From positions 1-52,979 of the IMG/VR virus record IMGVR_UViG_3300017917_002451: a stretch of 52,979 nt of DNA. One strand, given 5' to 3'. Positions within the stretch are counted from its first letter, which is position 1. Each line of letters starts with the position of its first letter. Source of the stretch: a virus. This document shows positions 8,757 through 19,031 of the stretch, one piece after another. The translations under genes and the position numbers were made by a program. The notes beneath the pieces are model-generated. The model searched no databases, was not told the DNA's origin, and was given only the letters and a program-made list of their open reading frames with translations.

Positions 8757-9152
8757 TTAGTTATTAGCTGTTTCCAAAATACTCAATACAACTTGCAAAG
8801 TACCAGAACTTTCTGCATCTGTAGTAACATAAGAGTATATTTTATCCAGACTTTCAATAATTAGCTTACCACTTAGCACACTTGCAGCATCGCCTGCAGG
8901 AATTGCAAAATCTTTCACTAATAAACTATTTACGCCTGCTTTTTGCTCACCGTTTCCTTGTGCGTCAGGCAGTACTGGCTTAGTTCTATGATGCGCAAAA
9001 CTTACGGTTTGAGTAACAGTGCTAATATTTGCAATCTGAGCCATTAGAATAATAGAAGTTACACCAATTGGCGCAGTATAAATTGTTGCTGTTGTATTAG
9101 TACTCAATACCGCAGTTTTTGTTACAAATTTGTTTAATGGAATTAATGCCAT
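8757..9152 (-). CDS. Small beta-rich virion protein of the fibre cluster
   Basis: A 131-residue protein with no strongly charged helices and alternating hydrophobic strands (TATIYTAPIGVTSIILMAQI, GKLIIESLDKIYSYV, TLQVVLSILETANN). Proteins of this kind, with the sequence around APxGVTxIxLxAQxxN, are familiar beside fibre genes of T4-like cyanophages and are annotated as virion or hypothetical proteins. The pattern suggests a small beta-sandwich. An AAAGGA Shine-Dalgarno lies just upstream of the ATG. Position between the giant 2780-residue fibre protein and the 840-residue fibre suggests a connector or decoration role, but no function is established. Confidence 0.65.
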   Translation of the reverse strand: MALIPLNKFVTKTAVLSTNTTATIYTAPIGVTSIILMAQIANISTVTQTVSFAHHRTKPVLPDAQGNGEQKAGVNSLLVKDFAIPAGDAASVLSGKLIIESLDKIYSYVTTDAESSGTLQVVLSILETANN

Positions 9153-9178
9153 AAAATTTTCCTTTTACCTTTTACTGG

Positions 9179-12100
9179 TTATGTAATTGCTAGGATGAAC
9201 GGAGTCATATTAGCGTATAGTGATCTCGTGAATGTTCTTCCGCTCAATACACCAGTTGCCTGACTAATTACTAGCCCTGGGCCAATACGGAAGTCACCGT
9301 TTTGGTCAGTACTTGTAAAGAATACTTTTCCTCCATCGAGTTGAACAGTTTCTTGTTCTTGTTTTGGATCTGCTACTCCCCTTTGTGGTAGTGCTCCGTA
9401 GTTTGTACCTGCACCGACATATTCAAACACGTATCCTGATGCACTCATGTAACTTCTTTGATAGAAATTAACAGTTGCATTGTGTGGGAACAGTTCAGTT
9501 CTTGTTACGTTCTCGCCCAACGAAATCTTATAATAAGTTCCAGGCCTGTTCCAATAGGCTAAGCCACAAAGTACTGAGTTATATCTTCCGCCTGTTTGAA
9601 TGTCATAAATTAATCTTTGAAGGATTGTTTTTACATCACGAATGCATTGTGCAGAATCGTATGAGAATGTACCCACATACTCATCATTGATGAAGGTAAT
9701 CATATCATCAATCAATAAAGTTTGACTATCGTTTAGTAAGCCTATTGTATTTTGTAGCTCTGAATCAATCCAAGAAATGTCAGGGTACTCAACTACAGGT
9801 AGTGAACTACCAGTAACTGCATCTTCTACTATTTGTAGTAATACATCTACAGTATCTGCCTCAGTTGCCGTTGCAGGTGATAACCCCGTGTTCTGAGTCA
9901 ATGCATTTCCAGTAGAAGGCGTAATTGCAATTGCTTGAACAATATCTTGAGCAATAATCGACAATCTATCTAAGGCAGCAGCAGTTTGATCAGTTTCTCC
10001 AGAAATTACAGATCCGCTACCTGAACTATAAGCCCTTGCAGAAATCAATGTTGCAGAATTTCCGCCATATAGCACATCATAGCAAATGCTATCAATGATA
10101 TAACCAACATCCCTTGCACATAAATCAGAGTTATACGAGAATCCGTTGAATATACCGTTACCTGTGTTAATTTGCTCGTTAATCCATGCAATTATCTCAG
10201 CCTTCATAAAGGCTTTGTTTGCAACTAATAGATTTTTAGCTTTGACTCTTGGGTCAGTTGCTGCTAAGTTTCCAGGTGTCGGAAGCACTAGTTCATCAGC
10301 AGCAGAATCACCTTCACTCAAAACATTAATTGTCTCATAGAATGAAGCGTCACTTCTTGTAACTGCAACAGGGTTTCCTGACATCAAGGCCGCTGCTTTA
10401 TCTTGTAAGAAATTAATTGCACCAACTGTTTGATTTATCTGATCATTTATTACTTTAGATGCAGTGCCTCTTCTGTAAGAAACGCCAGAGTAAATTCCGT
10501 TCCAGTTTGTACCTAGTGCAATATCGTAGTAGACACCTTCAAGAATATATCCTGCATCTCTTCTGCAGAGAGTTTCATCATAAACAAATTGTGTTGAGAA
10601 ATTAGCTTGAACAAATTCGTTTACTTTGCTTGCTAGATAATCCTTATTAGCTTCAATTAGGGCAATTGCTGCACCTCCACCTTGGACCTCTGGTCCTTCA
10701 GTAGTTCTTAAGGACGGCTTGATAACATTTTCAGCAGCTTTCAAGTCAGGAGCATTAACAATGTCAACGATTTCGCCAAATCTCAAATCAATAAACGATT
10801 GTGCATCACCTCCGCCCTTGACTAACGGTAACTTAACTTGCTGCGGATCAGCGTTATTAATTACTGCAATAGTCAATGTGTTTAGATATTGTAAGGCAGC
10901 TACGTGAGCTGGAACTTGACTAATATCTGCACCCGTTGCCTCAGTGGATAGGATATTAACACCTATTGGAATTTCTTTTGCGTTATCGGTGTATTTAGGA
11001 TTATCAATTACTTCGCTGCTCAATACAGTATAGTACGCATTTCCACAGAAATATAAGTCAAAGAAGTTAGGATTTTCTGGATCTCCGCCGCCACCTGTCA
11101 GTGCTTTACTCAACCTAATACTATTAAATTCTATGTCAGTGACTATAGTTCCGGTAGCAACATACCATACACCGTAGTTAGGATTTGGTGGTGCTTGTTC
11201 AATCGAAACAATATTTCCTGCATTATCAACCGGATTTCCGTCTACATCATGTAAGTAAGGGAAGTTGTCAAATTGACTTCCGAATCTATCACGTGCATAT
11301 AGTGTATTACCGACAGCAATACCATCTGTATCAATACCCTTTAAGGTAATAGTACCAGTAGTTAATGTTGAAGTTGTCGGTGTTGCATTAGCAAATCCGA
11401 ACATTCTGTTATTTGGATCATCTTGAATACTATACTCGTTTTGGTATCCATCTGGAGGGATGACTTCCATAACTAAGGAAATATGTGGTCTATCATCAGG
11501 ATCCGGCATGTACACTGCTATTTCTGCATTGTTCGGCCAGAAACCAAATGGATAGTACTGATCTAAGTAGTCACTTCCTGGTAAGTTAGGACTTTCTGGA
11601 TAAGCCCTAAATGCAGGATTGTAAATCTGTCCTGAGAATTTACGTTTTCCACGACCTTTTGCTTGTAAACAAATATCACCGAAGTTGGCGTTACTGTTAA
11701 CGATAGATGCAATACCACCGTTATCAACTTGAACGCCAACACTTGCAAAAATAGTAAACACAGAAACTAGCTGTGCGTACCCGTCATTAGTAACTCTAAC
11801 ACCACGGCCACCTTGTGTTAATTGGGTAAACGCATCGTAAACAAACGATTGAATTGGCGATCTTGAACTAATAACTGCACCGTCAACTAAGCTACCGCCC
11901 ATAGATCCAATAGGATCTGTCTTGCGTTGATTCCAAGTGCTAGCATTTCCAGTATACTCTAAACTCAACTCTTCAACTTCTTTGTCACCTAACGGATATG
12001 TTAGAGTTTCACCGAAGTATAGAGTTGCATTTGTACCGAATCCTACTGTAGATGTATTCAATCCTACCAAATACGAACCGTTGGTTTGTGTTGTAACTGA

Positions 12101-15100
12101 AACAACTATAGGTGGATTTAATACGTCCGCCCCATTAATTCCAGTTAACGGGAACAGGCCACCTCCCATATATCTAGGTGGAGCATATTGCGGACCACCG
12201 TTAATAATTCGAGTTACAATATCGAATCCTCTACGGACTGACTGCTTAGGCATGTAATCACCGCCGTATTGGAAGAATGGTATGATCTTTTGTTTAGTTA
12301 TAGTTTGTGGTTGAGGTGTTACAGGCTGGTTACCGATAATTTGTAGAGACAGATCTCTAGCATAATTGATCGCCATAGTTGTAGTAGTCTCTTGACCATC
12401 TACATGACTAACTCCGTAATTCCAATAAGCCAATCCTGCTTCAATAGACTTATAGTTGCCTCCGATTAATACATCTTGGCTAACTGCGTCGACAATCAGA
12501 CCAATATCTCTATAGCAAAGCGATTCATCATAATTGAAACTGTTGGGGTTATACGTTTGATCAATGTACGCAATCACTTCTTCAATTAAGAAGTTCTTAT
12601 TAGCATACAATAAGTCAAACGCAGTCATTACTGTTCCAGTAGTAGATGCAGTAAATGCAATCGATACTGAAGGAGCAGCAACTGATGGACCATTGGCAAT
12701 AATATTAGTAATGGTATTGATTGCAGCAGTTATTAAGTTAGCCTCTTCAATAGTTGCGGTAGTTAGACCAATTACTTGATCTACTTTTCTCTGCTTAGGT
12801 TCAACTGGTTGTCCTTGAACAACTTTAGCAGCAATGGATGCCAAATAGTCAAATGCCGCAGTTGTTTGAATTTCTTGATTTCGAATCGCAATAGTCGATG
12901 TGCTAAAACCGTAGTAATATAGGCCAGCCTGAACAGCTTGTCTATTTCCACCGTGTAACAAGTCAAAGGACACTGCATCAACAAGGTATCCAATATCTCG
13001 CCTACAGGTATCTGCATCGTATGCGAATTGATCAGTTGTGGCATCGACAAATGCAGTAACTTCATGTGCCATATATTCTTTATTGGCTTGTAGTAGATTT
13101 ACGGCATTTCTAATGTTTAGTAGATCAATTTCTTTTCCGTTAGGAATGATTCTATCAGTCCATCCCTTATTGTTACCGTTAACGATTTCAATAATATTAT
13201 CAAAATTCTTAGCAATGCTTTCAGCATCAATAGCTGTTGCAGGTTCTAAGCTAGTAACCTGGGTAAATGTATTTTGATATCTTAAAACTAAATCGTCTTC
13301 AGGTGTGATATTTTGAACAATCTTTACAGAAAGATCTCGCAAATAAGTAATAGCACTCACTGTAGGTGCTAGCTGATTTGCAATATTACCAACGTATTCT
13401 TCTTGATTCCAGTACTGTAATCCTGCAAAGGTACTTTGACTATACTCAGGCGTAGGATATAACATATCAAAGGCAACTGAGTCAATTATTAATCCAGTAT
13501 CTCGACGGCACTTACGTTCACTATAAGGGAAATCCTGCACTAAGTTATTGATATAGTTGATAGTGTCCTCTTGAATGAACTGCCTATTGGCTTGCATCAA
13601 TACTTCTGCACTTACGTAAGCAGCATCAGCATTTGTTCCAGTGTAAGGATTCATTGCAGCAGGGCTGTTTGGACCATTTTCGATGATCGAAGTAATCTTA
13701 TTGAATAAGTCACCTATTGTTCTACTAGCTATGCCACCAGTAGTCAACACAGTATTTCTAACTTGCGATGTGGGACCGTTAGGTGCAACAACTTCAGGAA
13801 CGGGTAAAATGTTAGTCCAAGTATTGTTTACAATAATTGATTGGACCATTTGATTCAAGTAGTCAATTGCTGCAATAGTCTGCGGTGCTTGCCCAGGAAT
13901 TCTACTTTCAACTCCGTCAAAGTATGCTAGACCAGACTGAACAGATTTTTCGTCCCCACCAAACGCAGCATCATATGCCACATTCTCAACTAGAATTCCA
14001 ACATCGCGATAACAGAATTCTTTAGAATATTCAAAGTTAGAGAATATAGTAGAGTCATTCAAGTATGCAATGACTTCTGCTTTAATAAATTCACGGTTAG
14101 CTTCTAAGAGTTTATATGCGTTATAGATATTGGATGATTCACTCTGTGTCAAATTGATAGGAATTCTTGCATCAACAGCAGACGGTCCGTTTCTAATAAT
14201 ATTGGTTATTACATCAATCTTAGAATTTAATATTGCAATCTCATTATCAGTTGCAAAAGGTAAGTCAACTACTTGGGGAACTTCTGTTTGTCCAGGAGAT
14301 GGGATAAGTTCTGCCTTGACAATACTTGGCAACAGAGACTTAATAAACGCATATGCCGCAGCAGTTTGCGGAATTTCGTTTTCAATTTCAGTTACATTTC
14401 CATTATATCCAAAGTAGTAAACACCAGCCTTAAAACTTTGTTTGTTACTTGCTCTATCAGATGCAGGGTGTAGTAAGTCAAATGCAACACTGTCAATAAT
14501 ATACCCGACGTCTCTCGAACACTTGTCTTCATCATACATGAAAGTGTATAAGGTGTTGACGTAGCTGATGACTTCTTGAGTAATAAAGTTTCTATTAGCT
14601 TTCAATATTCTAGCTGCTGCAACGTTATACTGATTTGCGGATCTATTCAAACTAATAGGTTTCGGAGAATCAGCTACACCAGGTCCGTTAGTGATAATAT
14701 TGATGATAATATCAATTAATTTATTTGCACTATCAACTTCGATAGGTGTTCCAGATTCACCAAGAACTTGTGGTACACTCGATTGATACAACTCGTTTGA
14801 AGGGATTGCAATACTACGAATAACTTTTGCAATAATTTTCTTTATTAGATTATATGCTGCAACTGTCTGAGGAACTTCGCCAGGAATGGCACTATCTCCT
14901 GCGTCATATCCGTAGTAGTAGACACCGCTTTGGACAGCTTGCTTATTACCACCGTATAGTAGGTCAAATGATACACTGTCTACCATATATCCTACATCTC
15001 TGGAGCAAAGGTTTTTGTCGTATTCAAATCCAGGTGTCTTAGTGGTTTCTACAAAAGCAATTGCTTCTGCTTGTAAGTAAGTTTTATTTGCCTGTAATAG

Positions 15101-17521
15101 TCTATATGCTTTTTCAATATTAGCGTTACTAATTGGATCAATACCGTTAGGAACAATGATATCAGTAACTCCATCAGTCCCGTTAGCTAAAATATTAAGA
15201 ATTACATTGAAATCAGTCTCAATTAATGTAGCTTCTGCTAGAGTAGCAGTACTGTAATTAGTTAACTGACTAACCGCAGTTTGATAGCGTGTGCCCGATG
15301 TATCACCTACTACTACTTTCTTTGCAAGATCTCTAATGTAGGAAATTGCAGATGTAGTAGTTGTAATTTCATCAGCTATTCCACTAACGAATCCAGTTTG
15401 GTTCCAATATTGCACACCAGCAAACGTACTTTGAGATGTTCCTTCAAAAAGTAAATCTTGTGCAATTGCATCAATAATTAATCCAGTATCACGACTGCAT
15501 TTGACTGAATCATAAACAAAAGGAGTTAATGTTGAATTAATATAGTCAATCGTTTGAGAAGCAATCGCCTCCTTAGCGTCTATTAATGCATTAAACGCAT
15601 TAACTACTGAAACCGCAGTCGTTGCAGTTCCGTTAGAAATGATGCTGTTGGTAATCCACTCTGAAAACTCTCCAGTCGACAGAGTATTGGTATTAGTATT
15701 CAAAATTTGTAGAATGTCGTCAAATCTACTACCTACTATGTTTGCTTCGTCTATTAATGATAAGTTAGTTAAAATATCTTGAGCCTTAGTCTTTACAAAT
15801 CCAATGGCATCGACTGTTGGTCCAAATTGATCACCGATAGCATCGACGTAACCAGTTTGTCTCCAGTACTGCAATCCTGCAAAGATACTTTCACTATTGC
15901 TGTTTTGTAGCATGTCGAGCATAATCGAGTCGACAATCAATCCAGTGTCCCTTGCACACTTTTCTTCATCGTACACAAATGAACCGCTACTAAATGCCGA
16001 ATCGACATATGCAACTACTTGTTCTTGCATGAACTGCTTGTTAGCAAGCATTAGCGTTCTTGCATCAAAGAAACCTGGATTCTGCTGACCAACATTGACT
16101 ACATCGCCTTGTTTAATGGTACCAATTGACGCATCAACAACAATTGTTGAAGTATTGGCAGGCCAAGTACCAATTCCGACTGCGGACGGTACTTGAACAG
16201 TTTGGTTAGGGACAAACATTGTTCCATCTTTGAGCCAAGGTCCAGACAAGTTTGTACAGTTTTGGATATAAGGAGAATGATATAGATCAATTCTTTCTTC
16301 ACCTTCTAGTGGAGGGAATGCTGTACAGTATGCACCACGATTATATTCAGGATCATATTCACCTTCTAATAAACCCGATCTACCATTTAAGAATTGCATG
16401 AATGCCAAATAGCATCCAGAATTCAAGTGGAATAAATCTTGAGTCTTATTGATGGGTTCAATACTAGTTGTACGAATATCAGCACCCATAATAGATGTAT
16501 ACGGCTTTAGCTGAATTGGGTTGTCTTCTAAGTAATGTCCAGCTGCTACTCGAATTTGTGTACCTGGCTGATAGTATGGGCTCTTAATAGCTCCAGAAAT
16601 CGTACGGCAGGCCCTGCTAGGATCCATTGCACGGCCATCATTAGTATCGTTACCGTCCATAGTAACGTACAATGTATTTGTAACAACAGGTGCAGTACCG
16701 ATGGGGTTCTGTCCTCGTACTCTGATATCGCCAATGACCTCAGTAACTTTAGCTGCTGGGGCAATTTGAACAGTTCCAGTTGTAGATCGAATAACTCTAG
16801 TAAAGATCTCGTGAATGTATGCTTCGGCCCAGTGGGTGCTACTGGAACCAATACTTCCAGTCAAATGTTCTTCTGGTAGAACATCCCCGCCAACAACAAC
16901 ATTTTTTGCAATACCTGCGCCGCCTGCAACAACTAATGCACCAGTTTCTACGCTATCAGATTCATCAGTTTCTGCAACAAAGACTCTATCACTAGTAAGT
17001 TTACCTTTTGCAGGATTATATTTTAGTCCTTCGGCAATGCCTTCTTGGTCAATGTAAATTAAACTATCTAAAAACTCAGGCTGCTCACTTTTATTAATGA
17101 ACGTAAGATTAAATTCTTGATCAATATTTGTAGCTGTGAACTCTACGAATGTAGTAGTGTTTGAGTAGTCGATTCTACCGTAGATGTATCCGCCGACGTT
17201 CAGATCCTTTTGAATACCAACGCCGCCTTCTATGTAGAGAGCACCTTTTTTACGTTGTTCGTTCGCTAATCTAATGCCTTCTTCACCACCACCGAATACA
17301 TTTGCTCCGTATACATCAGTCGGATCATAAGGGCGACCTTTTTGATCTGCTGGTAGAGTGCCCGGTGGATCAATATCAACCCTGGGGTTCCAAACGTTGT
17401 TAGTACTTGTAACGATTGTTTTCGTAGATGTGCTTACACCTGTATTAAATACGATATCCCCAGCGACAGCTTTTATTGTATAAGTGCCCTGGACATTTAT
17501 TACATTATTCTTTGTTACCAT
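9179..17521 (-). CDS. Giant repeat-containing tail fibre / virion protein (2780 aa)
   Basis: A 2780-residue protein. The N-terminus carries a shared fibre module (ETGALVVAGGAGIAKNVVVG). A pectin-lyase-like beta-helix region follows at about residues 280-400 (TLYVTMDGNDTNDGRAMDPS, then TQIRVAAGHYLEDNPIQLKP). Eleven diverged repeats come next, each with the core ANxxFxxxEVxAYVxxxxxF-x-YDxxxCxRDxGxIxD and a following QTxAAxxY helix. Between repeats 8 and 9 there is an insert of about 470 residues with a different, beta-rich composition. The C-terminus ends GPGLVISQATGVLSG. Large proteins with this repeat are common in marine T4-like phages. The Cys-Arg-Asp core is nearly invariant, which suggests a structural or metal role. 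Exact position in the virion is unknown. Confidence 0.75.
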   Translation of the reverse strand: MVTKNNVINVQGTYTIKAVAGDIVFNTGVSTSTKTIVTSTNNVWNPRVDIDPPGTLPADQKGRPYDPTDVYGANVFGGGEEGIRLANEQRKKGALYIEGGVGIQKDLNVGGYIYGRIDYSNTTTFVEFTATNIDQEFNLTFINKSEQPEFLDSLIYIDQEGIAEGLKYNPAKGKLTSDRVFVAETDESDSVETGALVVAGGAGIAKNVVVGGDVLPEEHLTGSIGSSSTHWAEAYIHEIFTRVIRSTTGTVQIAPAAKVTEVIGDIRVRGQNPIGTAPVVTNTLYVTMDGNDTNDGRAMDPSRACRTISGAIKSPYYQPGTQIRVAAGHYLEDNPIQLKPYTSIMGADIRTTSIEPINKTQDLFHLNSGCYLAFMQFLNGRSGLLEGEYDPEYNRGAYCTAFPPLEGEERIDLYHSPYIQNCTNLSGPWLKDGTMFVPNQTVQVPSAVGIGTWPANTSTIVVDASIGTIKQGDVVNVGQQNPGFFDARTLMLANKQFMQEQVVAYVDSAFSSGSFVYDEEKCARDTGLIVDSIMLDMLQNSNSESIFAGLQYWRQTGYVDAIGDQFGPTVDAIGFVKTKAQDILTNLSLIDEANIVGSRFDDILQILNTNTNTLSTGEFSEWITNSIISNGTATTAVSVVNAFNALIDAKEAIASQTIDYINSTLTPFVYDSVKCSRDTGLIIDAIAQDLLFEGTSQSTFAGVQYWNQTGFVSGIADEITTTTSAISYIRDLAKKVVVGDTSGTRYQTAVSQLTNYSTATLAEATLIETDFNVILNILANGTDGVTDIIVPNGIDPISNANIEKAYRLLQANKTYLQAEAIAFVETTKTPGFEYDKNLCSRDVGYMVDSVSFDLLYGGNKQAVQSGVYYYGYDAGDSAIPGEVPQTVAAYNLIKKIIAKVIRSIAIPSNELYQSSVPQVLGESGTPIEVDSANKLIDIIINIITNGPGVADSPKPISLNRSANQYNVAAARILKANRNFITQEVISYVNTLYTFMYDEDKCSRDVGYIIDSVAFDLLHPASDRASNKQSFKAGVYYFGYNGNVTEIENEIPQTAAAYAFIKSLLPSIVKAELIPSPGQTEVPQVVDLPFATDNEIAILNSKIDVITNIIRNGPSAVDARIPINLTQSESSNIYNAYKLLEANREFIKAEVIAYLNDSTIFSNFEYSKEFCYRDVGILVENVAYDAAFGGDEKSVQSGLAYFDGVESRIPGQAPQTIAAIDYLNQMVQSIIVNNTWTNILPVPEVVAPNGPTSQVRNTVLTTGGIASRTIGDLFNKITSIIENGPNSPAAMNPYTGTNADAAYVSAEVLMQANRQFIQEDTINYINNLVQDFPYSERKCRRDTGLIIDSVAFDMLYPTPEYSQSTFAGLQYWNQEEYVGNIANQLAPTVSAITYLRDLSVKIVQNITPEDDLVLRYQNTFTQVTSLEPATAIDAESIAKNFDNIIEIVNGNNKGWTDRIIPNGKEIDLLNIRNAVNLLQANKEYMAHEVTAFVDATTDQFAYDADTCRRDIGYLVDAVSFDLLHGGNRQAVQAGLYYYGFSTSTIAIRNQEIQTTAAFDYLASIAAKVVQGQPVEPKQRKVDQVIGLTTATIEEANLITAAINTITNIIANGPSVAAPSVSIAFTASTTGTVMTAFDLLYANKNFLIEEVIAYIDQTYNPNSFNYDESLCYRDIGLIVDAVSQDVLIGGNYKSIEAGLAYWNYGVSHVDGQETTTTMAINYARDLSLQIIGNQPVTPQPQTITKQKIIPFFQYGGDYMPKQSVRRGFDIVTRIINGGPQYAPPRYMGGGLFPLTGINGADVLNPPIVVSVTTQTNGSYLVGLNTSTVGFGTNATLYFGETLTYPLGDKEVEELSLEYTGNASTWNQRKTDPIGSMGGSLVDGAVISSRSPIQSFVYDAFTQLTQGGRGVRVTNDGYAQLVSVFTIFASVGVQVDNGGIASIVNSNANFGDICLQAKGRGKRKFSGQIYNPAFRAYPESPNLPGSDYLDQYYPFGFWPNNAEIAVYMPDPDDRPHISLVMEVIPPDGYQNEYSIQDDPNNRMFGFANATPTTSTLTTGTITLKGIDTDGIAVGNTLYARDRFGSQFDNFPYLHDVDGNPVDNAGNIVSIEQAPPNPNYGVWYVATGTIVTDIEFNSIRLSKALTGGGGDPENPNFFDLYFCGNAYYTVLSSEVIDNPKYTDNAKEIPIGVNILSTEATGADISQVPAHVAALQYLNTLTIAVINNADPQQVKLPLVKGGGDAQSFIDLRFGEIVDIVNAPDLKAAENVIKPSLRTTEGPEVQGGGAAIALIEANKDYLASKVNEFVQANFSTQFVYDETLCRRDAGYILEGVYYDIALGTNWNGIYSGVSYRRGTASKVINDQINQTVGAINFLQDKAAALMSGNPVAVTRSDASFYETINVLSEGDSAADELVLPTPGNLAATDPRVKAKNLLVANKAFMKAEIIAWINEQINTGNGIFNGFSYNSDLCARDVGYIIDSICYDVLYGGNSATLISARAYSSGSGSVISGETDQTAAALDRLSIIAQDIVQAIAITPSTGNALTQNTGLSPATATEADTVDVLLQIVEDAVTGSSLPVVEYPDISWIDSELQNTIGLLNDSQTLLIDDMITFINDEYVGTFSYDSAQCIRDVKTILQRLIYDIQTGGRYNSVLCGLAYWNRPGTYYKISLGENVTRTELFPHNATVNFYQRSYMSASGYVFEYVGAGTNYGALPQRGVADPKQEQETVQLDGGKVFFTSTDQNGDFRIGPGLVISQATGVLSGRTFTRSLYANMTPFILAIT
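9530..16055 (-). repeat. Eleven diverged protein repeats (C-x-R-D-x-G units)
   Basis: Each unit starts near an AN(K/R)xF helix and contains YDxxxC(S/R/A/Y)RD(T/V/I)G followed by a D-(A/S)-V/I helix. Examples are YDEDKCSRDVGYIIDSVAFD and YDADTCRRDIGYLVDAVSFD. Spacing is about 130-180 residues. Identity is at protein level; at DNA level the copies have diverged. Confidence 0.8.
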
Positions 17522-17539
17522 TTAATAGATCCTCAGATG

Positions 17540-17547
17540 TATTTATT
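17540..17547 (-). promoter_or_regulatory. Late-promoter-like box AATAAATA
   Basis: Minus-strand AATAAATA, 19 bases upstream of the ATG of the 2780-residue gene. A GAGGA Shine-Dalgarno lies between the box and the start codon. It matches the gp55-type late element except for the first base. Confidence 0.55.
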
Positions 17548-17550
17548 TGT

Positions 17551-18075
17551 TTAATAAACTCTCATTTCAACTACATCAATCATTGCACTGCTCCTATGCG
17601 GCCATCTTGGATGACTCTGGAACCTCATAGCAATGCCAAAGTCAGGGCGCTGTATATCTGAGAGCGTCAATTCTGTTCCCCACAAATTGCTGTCACTACC
17701 GTATATTTTTATAGGATCTAACTCCAAAGTAGCTTGATTTTCACCAATCATATCGTTTCCCAAACATAATTGAATTGTTTCGTCAGTAATTCGTCCAAAT
17801 CTATTCATCGTTATCTTGAGCTCAATTCCACTTATTACTTCAGGTAGTGTATGAAAGACAAACCCCGTTGCTTCTAAGTAATAAGTTTTCTCCAATATAT
17901 CGTGTCTAGGGTCCCTTGCAATGTGAATTAAGTCCCTAGCAGTGCGTATTGATCGTCCGTCAAGTGTTTTAAGTGGGCTAAAATTATCTACATTAAGCCA
18001 AGCTACATGATGATCCTCGGCTCCAACCTCGGCGTATTGTCTAATTGTTGTAGGTAAGCTCCAATTTGCAGTCAT
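17551..18075 (-). CDS. Conserved virion-associated protein, function unknown (174 aa)
   Basis: A 174-residue protein starting MTANWSLPTTIRQYAEVGAE. Strands alternate with motifs such as SGIELKITMNRFGRITDET and AMRFQSHPRWPHRSSAMID. I recognise the general pattern from hypothetical structural proteins located between the head genes and large fibres in T4-like cyanophages. The sequence looks like a beta-sandwich and has no catalytic motif I can name. It follows the terminator at 18094-18124 and precedes the giant fibre gene by 30 bases, so it probably belongs with the fibre or adsorption genes. A neck or whisker role is possible but unproven. Confidence 0.6.
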   Translation of the reverse strand: MTANWSLPTTIRQYAEVGAEDHHVAWLNVDNFSPLKTLDGRSIRTARDLIHIARDPRHDILEKTYYLEATGFVFHTLPEVISGIELKITMNRFGRITDETIQLCLGNDMIGENQATLELDPIKIYGSDSNLWGTELTLSDIQRPDFGIAMRFQSHPRWPHRSSAMIDVVEMRVY

Positions 18076-18093
18076 ACCGTATTTAGCTGAATA

Positions 18094-18124
18094 AAAAAAT
18101 AGGGAGCAATGCTCCCTATTTTTG
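18094..18124 (-). terminator. Rho-independent terminator after the 296-aa virion gene
   Basis: The hairpin has a stem built on AATAGGGAGCA pairing with TGCTCCCTATT, with A/T runs on both sides. It can act on either strand and here lies directly after the stop at 18141 of the minus-strand gene. Confidence 0.85.
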
Positions 18125-18140
18125 AATTGAAAATTTTCAA

Positions 18141-19031
18141 TTAGCTGTTTGCAATAGTAACGATTCCGGTACTTGCAGACCCTATTGTCCAGCCAGCCAC
18201 TGAATTGTTAGCAAATTCAAAGCTGCCGCTTACATCCTTTTGTACAAGGACTGCTCTGCGAGCTGTTAGTTTGCGTACGAAATATGTGCTACCGTTAACA
18301 TCAGTTGCAATCATATTCATCTGTCCCTCTTCTAGTACAGATTCTGGAACTAATTTGCATTGTCCTTGGCCGTCAGCACTTTTGACCAAATATCTCTTAC
18401 TTGCTTCTTGCTTCACAATATCTGCTGCTTTTGCAGTTCCGCCTGCTACTCGAGCAGTGACAGCAAGTGCATTACCACCAGTACCAGTAGTCAATGTTGC
18501 AGTAAATGTTGTTCCACCTTGTGTGGTTACAGCAGGAGCAGATGCATATCCAGATCCAGCAGTAGTAACTTCAACACTCTTAACACGGAATGTTAAGTTA
18601 AAATCTGCGCCAGCACCGGTACCACCAGTTACGCTATAACGACTTACATCTGCTGGAAGGGTCGTATAGTCACCACGAGTAGTAATGGAAACTGTGCTAA
18701 TAGGTCCAACGCCGTTTGTATCTGGATCAACAATCGCAGTAACTGTTAAAGTAGCTCTTGTTACAGCAGCGTCACCTGGCTCAGTTAATGTTAGTACATC
18801 ACCGACTCCATATCCGTCACCAGCTAGGAAGTTGACAACTGTACTAACTTCCATATGTGCGCGAGCAACTGCTTGTACACCTTCTGGTAATTGAGGTGCT
18901 GCAATAACGATAGGAGTTACGGCAGTTTTTCCAGAATTTGTACCGCCTACTGCAATACTAGCAACTCCTTCTCCACCAATAGGCGGCTTAGATAAATTTC
19001 CAAAAAATTTCTTTTTAATAGGACGTCCCAT
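18141..19031 (-). CDS. Gly-rich beta-structured virion protein next to gp23 (296 aa)
   Basis: A 296-residue protein. The N-terminus is basic (MGRPIKKKFFGNLSKPPIGG). The centre has repeats of a form common in marine phage virion proteins: LAGDGYGVGDVLTLTEPGDA and TTAGSGYASAPAVTTQGGTT. These G-x-GY-x-S/V-x-P units form short beta arches. The C-terminal 90 residues (EASKRYLVKSADGQGQCKLV onward) look like a separate beta domain. It is transcribed directly after gp23 from its own late-promoter-like box, with an AAGGAGA Shine-Dalgarno and a terminator behind it. Position and abundance-style signals suggest a head decoration or neck protein, but that is inference. Confidence 0.6.
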   Translation of the reverse strand: MGRPIKKKFFGNLSKPPIGGEGVASIAVGGTNSGKTAVTPIVIAAPQLPEGVQAVARAHMEVSTVVNFLAGDGYGVGDVLTLTEPGDAAVTRATLTVTAIVDPDTNGVGPISTVSITTRGDYTTLPADVSRYSVTGGTGAGADFNLTFRVKSVEVTTAGSGYASAPAVTTQGGTTFTATLTTGTGGNALAVTARVAGGTAKAADIVKQEASKRYLVKSADGQGQCKLVPESVLEEGQMNMIATDVNGSTYFVRKLTARRAVLVQKDVSGSFEFANNSVAGWTIGSASTGIVTIANS

